Shown here in pieces: positions 7,418 through 11,373 of a stretch of 11,373 nt of DNA. The DNA is taken from the NCBI GenBank assembly GCA_015487405.1, contig WFPV01000135.1:1-11373 (forward strand). The letters run 5' to 3'. The notes beneath the pieces were generated by a model. It saw only the letters and a list, made by a program, of their open reading frames with translations. It ran no database searches and was not told the origin of the DNA. Position 1 is the stretch's first letter, and the number at the start of each line of letters is the position of its first letter. This DNA is from Aquifex sp. GTDB lineage: Bacteria > Aquificota > Aquificia > Aquificales > Aquificaceae. Made by a program: the position numbers and the translations under genes.

Positions 7418-7909
7418 CTATTCTACCTGAATCACGAACTCGGTAAAGTAAACGTTCCTCACGCCTCCCTTCGTCAGTATCGTGTTTATTCTCTTTAGGA
7501 TTTCCATCTTTAGTTGCTCCCTTCCTTCGGGTTTTCTCAGGTCTTCTGATGTCTTGCTGGAGATTATCTCTATTATGGCGTCCCTTATTACTGGTTCCTT
7601 CTTCTGAACTTCTTGGAGAACCTGTTGGTTTGCAAGTTCTAAAGTTATGGAAATTCTCGCGTAGACCGTTGCTTCTGGGTCGGCGAGGTTCACTATAAAG
7701 GGAGGGTCAAGCTTATACATTACTCCGACTTCTTGCTCTGCTAACTTTGGTTTTTGTTCCTCTTTCTTTTCCTCTTGCTTTCCAAAAATGAAGAAGTAAG
7801 CGGCTCCCCCGCCTGCGAGGAGCAGGACGAGGAGAAGAGCAAGGAGGATGAAAAGCTTCTTCTTTCCGCCTTTCTGCTCCTCTACCGCTTCCTTATTTTC
7901 CTCAGCCAT
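7418..7909 (-). CDS. fliL: Flagellar basal body-associated protein FliL
   Basis: Single-pass inner-membrane protein that surrounds or stabilises the stators of the flagellar motor. From the ATG it has 163 residues, normal for FliL. A short charged cytoplasmic segment ends GGKKK. One membrane helix rich in Leu/Ala/Gly runs about 19-42, then a Lys/Glu-rich linker and a periplasmic domain containing YKLDPPFIVNL. The C-terminus VYFTEFVIQ is the conserved FliL ending. The ATG at 7909 is chosen over the adjacent TTG at 7912 because AAGGA lies directly before the TTG, leaving it no spacing. This AAGGA overlaps the flgE stop (TAAGGA), so translation is probably coupled. In most bacteria fliM/fliN follow fliL; here an epimerase does. 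Confidence 0.92.
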   Translation of the reverse strand: MAEENKEAVEEQKGGKKKLFILLALLLVLLLAGGGAAYFFIFGKQEEKKEEQKPKLAEQEVGVMYKLDPPFIVNLADPEATVYARISITLELANQQVLQEVQKKEPVIRDAIIEIISSKTSEDLRKPEGREQLKMEILKRINTILTKGGVRNVYFTEFVIQVE

Positions 7910-7915
7910 CAATCC

Positions 7916-9394
7916 TTATCTTACAAGATTTATGGTGTCTTCAAGTATCGTGTTTGCACTGGTTATAATACGTGCGTTTGCCTGGTAGGTTCTCTGAGCC
8001 GTTATGAGGTTTATAAACTCTTTTGCGATGTCAACGTTGGACATTTCCACCATCCCAGAACGAATCTTGTTAGCTCCTCCGGGAAGTAGAATTGTGGGAG
8101 GTTTCACGCTCGCGTAGAGGTTTGCCCCCTTCCTTACGAGTTCTTCAGGGTCGGTGAACTGGGCGAGAGCAACTCTATACATAGGAAGTGTTTCACCGTT
8201 TGAATAAACACCCACTATAATTCCGTCTTCAGAAAGGACAAACACGTCTATAAGTTCACCACGAGCGTATCCGTCTTGGTCCATAGTAACTACGAAATCG
8301 GAGGCGTGCTGGGTGATGTAGGAGGTTTGTATAACATTATTTTGAAGTATCCCCTCTCCTACATATATCTTTATTTCATTATTTGAACCTAAAATAGCTC
8401 CGAGTTTGGAGATATAAGAATTTGAGTCGTTAGGGTCATTTATTTCATCGGTATTACTGGACGGTGTAATATCTGCCCTTAAATAGAACTTTTGATTGGC
8501 AACATCTTGAATAATGTCAGTATTTTTTATAAGTTTGCCTGTTCCAGGGTCAAATTGCAATGTTTTAGCTGCGAAAGAAGGAACAGTATTAAAGTTACCG
8601 TCATCGGCTATATAAACCTTGTTACCAAAAAAGTCTAAGAAAACAATGTCCGTATTATCTGTATCTCCATTCCAGTCTACATTTATATCTTTTTCTTCAA
8701 GTCTTCCCAAAAGATATACATTCCATTCATTTGTGTTCCTTTTTACAAAATAAACTTCTGCAGTAACCGGTCTACCTAAGCTATCGTATATTGTGAAAGT
8801 ATATTTATAGTTGTAAGTGCCTGGATCTAAAGGATTAAAAGTATTTGAAATAATTGGAGATCTATCATCCAAGTTCGTGGGCTGAATGAAATATATTTCT
8901 CCCGTAGCCTTCGGCTGAATCTGAGTTTCTATCCTTATATCTTCAAGTTGTGTTCCTACAACTTCCCCCGTAACAGGGTCCACCTTAAATCCTTGGACAT
9001 AAAGCCCATTCGGATTTATGAGGTAACCTTCCCTGTTTATTCTGAACCTTCCATCTCTCGTGTAGTATTGTTGATTTGTAATAGCATCTCTAAGAATGAA
9101 TAAAGCCTTTCCCTCAATTGCAAGGTCGGTTGTAATATCAGTTTGTTTGAAGTTACCTATAGTCCAGAGCTTTTGAGTAGAATCCGTTATCGCTCCTGCA
9201 CCAAAGGTTGTAGTCTTTATAGTTCCAGTTGTAGTGTTAAGCCCAACGATAACTTGGGAAACCATTTCCTGAAAGATAGGTCTTGAGGCTTTAAAACCTA
9301 CAGTATTAGAGTTTGCAAGGTTGTCAGATACAACGTCTAACCAAAAACGGGAAACGTCCATACCGGTAACTGCATTAAAGAAACTCCTTAGCAT
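7916..9394 (-). CDS. flgE: Flagellar hook protein FlgE
   Basis: Subunit of the extracellular flagellar hook, exported by the flagellar type III system; accordingly there is no cleavable signal peptide. The 492-residue protein has the rod/hook N-terminal signature (DNLANSNTVGFKAS, 24-37). It also has the matching C-terminal segment SGMVEMSNVDIAKEFINL..QRTYQANARI, which packs with the N-terminus in domain D0. The centre carries a D2-type region (YDSLGRPVTAEVYFVK..NEWNVYLLG). It is longer than E. coli FlgE (402 aa), the extra length being in the surface-exposed middle. That middle is AT-rich (30% and 37% GC in two 60-base lines counted) and rich in Asn/Asp/Ser. FlgF and FlgG share the terminal motifs but are shorter; length, the D2 region and adjacency to flgD favour FlgE. 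GGGGGGA ahead of the ATG overlaps the flgD stop, so the two are probably translationally coupled. Confidence 0.92.
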   Translation of the reverse strand: MLRSFFNAVTGMDVSRFWLDVVSDNLANSNTVGFKASRPIFQEMVSQVIVGLNTTTGTIKTTTFGAGAITDSTQKLWTIGNFKQTDITTDLAIEGKALFILRDAITNQQYYTRDGRFRINREGYLINPNGLYVQGFKVDPVTGEVVGTQLEDIRIETQIQPKATGEIYFIQPTNLDDRSPIISNTFNPLDPGTYNYKYTFTIYDSLGRPVTAEVYFVKRNTNEWNVYLLGRLEEKDINVDWNGDTDNTDIVFLDFFGNKVYIADDGNFNTVPSFAAKTLQFDPGTGKLIKNTDIIQDVANQKFYLRADITPSSNTDEINDPNDSNSYISKLGAILGSNNEIKIYVGEGILQNNVIQTSYITQHASDFVVTMDQDGYARGELIDVFVLSEDGIIVGVYSNGETLPMYRVALAQFTDPEELVRKGANLYASVKPPTILLPGGANKIRSGMVEMSNVDIAKEFINLITAQRTYQANARIITSANTILEDTINLVR

Positions 9395-9397
9395 AGT

Positions 9398-10030
9398 TTA
9401 TCCCCCCACATAAACAATTCTATCCGCACCTACACTTACGCCGGAAGTCAAATCCAATATCAAATCTTGATTTATTATTCCCACAGCCTTAACGCTATCT
9501 TTAAAAGCGAGAGTTATTCCTTCAATCGGTAAGCCTTCTCTTACAAATTCAACTCTAAACTGTCCCTCCGGAAGCTCGGAAACTTCAAACTCGTTAACAC
9601 CTTTCTTTAGGGAAAACTCTATTTCTCTAACGAGTTCATCTCCATCATATATCCTTGCCTTAACGTTTTCATAATTATCGTCCGAAATCAGATAGTAAGT
9701 ATCTCTCTTTATTGTATCTAAAGTATCAGTTTTAAATAAAAACTCCTTTCCTATCAGAGTTGCAGTATTTAAAAAGGTAATCTGATTGAGCCAACCTTTT
9801 AGTTCATTTAGAAAGGTCTTCATATCTGTGAAATACTGAATTTGCTGTATTCTAACCATATCCTCCAAGCTCTTAGAGAGGTCTGTCTGGTTAAAGGGGT
9901 CTTGAAAACGCAAGGTCTCTAAGTAAATCTTTAGGAAATCTGAAGCGGACATATTCTCAATGGACTGAACGTAATCCTTAGGAAGAACATTAAGAGACTT
10001 TGGGCCTACCGTCGGGTCGTAAAACTCCAT
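9398..10030 (-). CDS. flgD: Flagellar hook assembly (capping) protein FlgD
   Basis: Scaffold that caps the growing hook and guides FlgE polymerisation; exported, and absent from the finished hook. At 210 residues it is normal for the family. The N-terminal part carries the conserved FlgD segment SADFLKIYLETLRFQDPFNQTDLSKSLEDM, where QDPFNQTD corresponds to the QDPlnPtd core (about residues 43-50). The second half (from about 108) looks like the FlgD Ig-like/tudor region, with beta-strand patterns such as VKARIYDGDELVREIEF and PEGQFRVEF. The ATG is well supported by GGGGGAAAG at a suitable distance. It is the first recognisable gene of the run flgD-flgE-fliL-epimerase. One line counted (9721-9780) is only 27% GC, lower than dnaE or the helicase. 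A possible 40-codon ORF lies just upstream and overlaps its first 25 bases. Confidence 0.9.
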   Translation of the reverse strand: MEFYDPTVGPKSLNVLPKDYVQSIENMSASDFLKIYLETLRFQDPFNQTDLSKSLEDMVRIQQIQYFTDMKTFLNELKGWLNQITFLNTATLIGKEFLFKTDTLDTIKRDTYYLISDDNYENVKARIYDGDELVREIEFSLKKGVNEFEVSELPEGQFRVEFVREGLPIEGITLAFKDSVKAVGIINQDLILDLTSGVSVGADRIVYVGG

Positions 10031-10128
10031 CTTCTTTCCCCCAATTTACTCTTGAGCTCTTCTACTATGAACCTACCGAAGTTTAGCCCGACTCGCCTTT
10101 TTCTCCTATACTTTCTTCCTTTTCTCAC
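10006..10128 (-). CDS. Possible small basic ORF ahead of flgD (40 aa)
   Basis: A GTG-to-TAG frame of 41 codons begins MRKGRKYRRKRRVGLNFG and continues as a likely amphipathic helix (FIVEELKSKLGERR). AAGG lies only 2 bases before the GTG, which is short for a Shine-Dalgarno. AGA/AGG and AAA/AAG codons look native, but CGA and CGG also appear and seem scarce in the neighbours. It overlaps the flgD start by 25 bases in another frame. It could be a real leader peptide gene, or simply the purine-rich 5' leader of flgD read as protein. I do not recognise a family. Confidence 0.25.
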   Translation of the reverse strand: MRKGRKYRRKRRVGLNFGRFIVEELKSKLGERRWSFTTRR

Positions 10129-10138
10129 TACCTTAAAA

Positions 10139-10165
10139 GTTATACCCTCTTACATTAAATTTCAA
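10139..10165 (-). promoter_or_regulatory. Candidate sigma-70-like promoter for the flgD operon
   Basis: On the minus strand TTGAAA (10165-10160) and TATAAC (10144-10139) are separated by 15 bases, shorter than the usual 17. Transcription would start near 10132, about 100 bases before flgD. The region 10031-10178 between the divergent flgD and uvrC shows no clear sigma-54 (GG-N10-GC) or FliA-type promoter. I could not find a convincing uvrC promoter in it either. Confidence 0.4.
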
Positions 10166-10178
10166 ATTAAATATTGAG

Positions 10179-11373
10179 ATGAGCGTAAGAAATCTTATAG
10201 AACGTGCTCCCGAAAAGTCCGGCGTTTACATATTCAAAAAAGGAAAAAAAATACTCTACATAGGAAAGGCTAAGAACCTGAAAAAAAGACTACAACAACA
10301 CCTGAAGCTTGCAGAAGAAGACCCAAAAGAGAGGGCGATAGTTTACGGAAGCAACAGCGTAGAGTGGATTATCACGAGGAACGAATACGAAGCCCTCGTT
10401 TTAGAGGTAGATTTAATACAGCAACACAAACCAAAGTATAACGTCCTTCATAAGTTCGGCTCGGGATATCCGATGCTCCTCCTTACAAAGGATGAGTATC
10501 CCACACTAAAGGTCGTGAGGGGAACGGAGTATGAAGGAGAGCTTTTTGGACCTTTCCTCCAGACACGAAAAGCTTACAAAGTTAAGAAACTTATCCACAA
10601 CCTCTTTAAACTCAGAACCTGTGACCCTATGCCCAAAAGGAGTGAGCCCTGTATGGATTATCACCTCGGACTATGTTCTGCACCCTGCTGTGGATATATC
10701 TCTAAGGAGGAGTATCAACTCGCAGTCCAGTCCGCAAAAGCTATGCTCACCGGAGAAGTTTCCGAAATCTTGCCAAAGCTTTACCAAAAAATAGAAGAGT
10801 TTTCCAAGGAGCTCCTCTTTGAGAAATGTGCCCAGATAAGGGACCAGATTATAGCCCTTGAAAACATAGCCAAAGGACAGGGGGTAAGCTCACTTCCCTT
10901 CAAGGAAGCAGACCTCTTTTATAAAGAAGGTTTAAGAGTAGGATTATTTTTGATACGAGCCTATCGGCTCGTGAATAAGGAAATTTACGACTTTGAAAGT
11001 GAAGAAGAAGTAGAGGAGTTCCTCTTAGGATACTACTACTCAAACTACGTCCCGAAGGTCATAATCCTCAACTTTGAGCTATCAAAAGAAACAGAAGAGT
11101 GGATAAAGCAAAGAGCTAAACACACTGTAGAGTTCTTAAGAGAGATTCCGAAAGAGCTGGAGGAAATTGCGAAAGAGAACGTAAGTGAAGGGCTATCCCC
11201 AAAGCTACTTGAAAAAGAATTTAAAGAGAAACTGAACCTACCGCTACCTAAGATTATTGAGGGCTTTGATATCTCTCACTTTTTCGGGGAAGCGATAGTC
11301 GGTTCCTGCGTCGTCTGGAAAGAGGGAAGAATGAGTAAAAAGGACTACCGAAGGTATAGGATAAAGACTATCT
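10179..11373 (+). CDS. uvrC: UvrABC system protein C, excinuclease subunit (3'-truncated by window)
   Basis: Nuclease of nucleotide excision repair that cuts both sides of a lesion marked by UvrA/UvrB. The first 398 codons are visible; complete family members have about 550-620. The GIY-YIG domain has GVY (15-17), YIG (27-29), R37, catalytic Glu E76 in NEYEALVLE, and N88 in KPKYN; together these make the 3' incision. A four-cysteine set, C148-x9-C158-x7-C166-x3-C170, matches the iron-sulphur cluster cysteines reported in UvrC. A UVR (UvrB-binding) motif lies at about 199-231. GFDISH places the first catalytic Asp of the RNase H-like 5' incision domain at D364. The rest of that domain and the C-terminal helix-hairpin-helix are outside. 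The ATG at 10179 gives the standard N-terminus, but only a weak GAG precedes it. A perfect 7-base-pair hairpin lies within the gene at 10955-10972. Confidence 0.96.
   Translation, partial: MSVRNLIERAPEKSGVYIFKKGKKILYIGKAKNLKKRLQQHLKLAEEDPKERAIVYGSNSVEWIITRNEYEALVLEVDLIQQHKPKYNVLHKFGSGYPMLLLTKDEYPTLKVVRGTEYEGELFGPFLQTRKAYKVKKLIHNLFKLRTCDPMPKRSEPCMDYHLGLCSAPCCGYISKEEYQLAVQSAKAMLTGEVSEILPKLYQKIEEFSKELLFEKCAQIRDQIIALENIAKGQGVSSLPFKEADLFYKEGLRVGLFLIRAYRLVNKEIYDFESEEEVEEFLLGYYYSNYVPKVIILNFELSKETEEWIKQRAKHTVEFLREIPKELEEIAKENVSEGLSPKLLEKEFKEKLNLPLPKIIEGFDISHFFGEAIVGSCVVWKEGRMSKKDYRRYRIKTI
10955..10972. repeat. Perfect inverted repeat inside uvrC
   Basis: Arms ACGAGCC and GGCTCGT (7 bases each) flank a TATC loop and could form a stable hairpin in the mRNA. 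The segment encodes RAYRLV using CGA and CGG, Arg codons rarer here than AGA/AGG. It has a T-run upstream (TATTTTTG) but none downstream, so it does not look like a plus-strand terminator; on the minus strand the T-run becomes A's. Confidence 0.5.

Noticed and set aside
7910..7912. TTG as the fliL start codon
   Set aside because: AAGGA abuts it with no spacing, while the next codon, ATG at 7909, is better placed.
7754..8089. 111-codon plus-strand frame across fliL and flgE
   Set aside because: It is antisense to two confident genes and spans their junction, with no plausible domain.
10031..10178. Sigma-54 or FliA flagellar promoter upstream of flgD
   Set aside because: I looked for GG-N10-GC and for TAAA with CGATAA-like elements on the minus strand and found no acceptable match.
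10531..10794. 87-codon plus-strand frame inside uvrC
   Set aside because: It is out of frame with uvrC, whose own frame through here encodes the conserved cysteines and start of the UVR region.
1..11373. CRISPR arrays, tRNA/rRNA genes, insertion sequences, inteins or phage genes
   Set aside because: Nearly every base is taken by recognisable continuous coding frames; no direct repeat series, cloverleaf, transposase or interrupted domain was seen.

Overview
The window is a gene-dense stretch of a hyperthermophilic bacterial chromosome, most likely Aquifex (A. aeolicus or a close relative). Arg is mostly AGA/AGG and Ile often ATA. Proteins are rich in Lys and Glu. Intergenic gaps are only a few bases. 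Typical bacterial genes (dnaE, uvrC, flagellar genes) sit beside a helicase of the Hel308/Ski2-like type best known from archaea. The species name is inference from composition and family recognition; no database search was possible.

Layout from left to right. (1) 1-3053, plus strand: the 3' seven-eighths or so of dnaE, the replicative DNA polymerase III alpha subunit. (2) 3057-5345, minus strand: a complete Hel308/Ski2-like superfamily 2 helicase, tail to tail with dnaE and separated by only 3 bases. (3) About 5346-5405: a divergent control region with a perfect TATAAT and a small palindrome. It serves the helicase to the left and metF (5,10-methylenetetrahydrofolate reductase, 5406-6305) to the right. 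(4) 6265-10030, minus strand: a tightly packed run flgD > flgE > fliL > nucleotide-sugar (UDP-glucuronate type) epimerase > a 56-codon unnamed gene. Gaps are 3, 6, 7 and 9 bases. The last gene overlaps the 3' end of metF on the opposite strand. (5) 10031-10178: a second divergent control region. It may hold a 40-codon basic ORF ahead of flgD. (6) 10179-11373, plus strand: the 5' part of uvrC, the nucleotide excision repair nuclease, running off the window.

Functionally the window mixes DNA replication and repair (dnaE, helicase, uvrC), one-carbon/methionine metabolism (metF) and a short flagellar hook operon. In the operon FlgD caps and guides hook assembly, FlgE is the hook subunit and FliL is a basal-body/stator-associated membrane protein. 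The epimerase at its end suggests sugar-nucleotide supply, possibly for surface or flagellar glycans.

I saw no RNA genes, CRISPR arrays, insertion sequences or phage genes, and no clear undescribed multi-gene system. The items most worth a second look are the archaeal-type helicase, the 56-codon gene antisense to metF, the apparently leaderless metF promoter with its palindrome, and the unusual membership of the flagellar operon.
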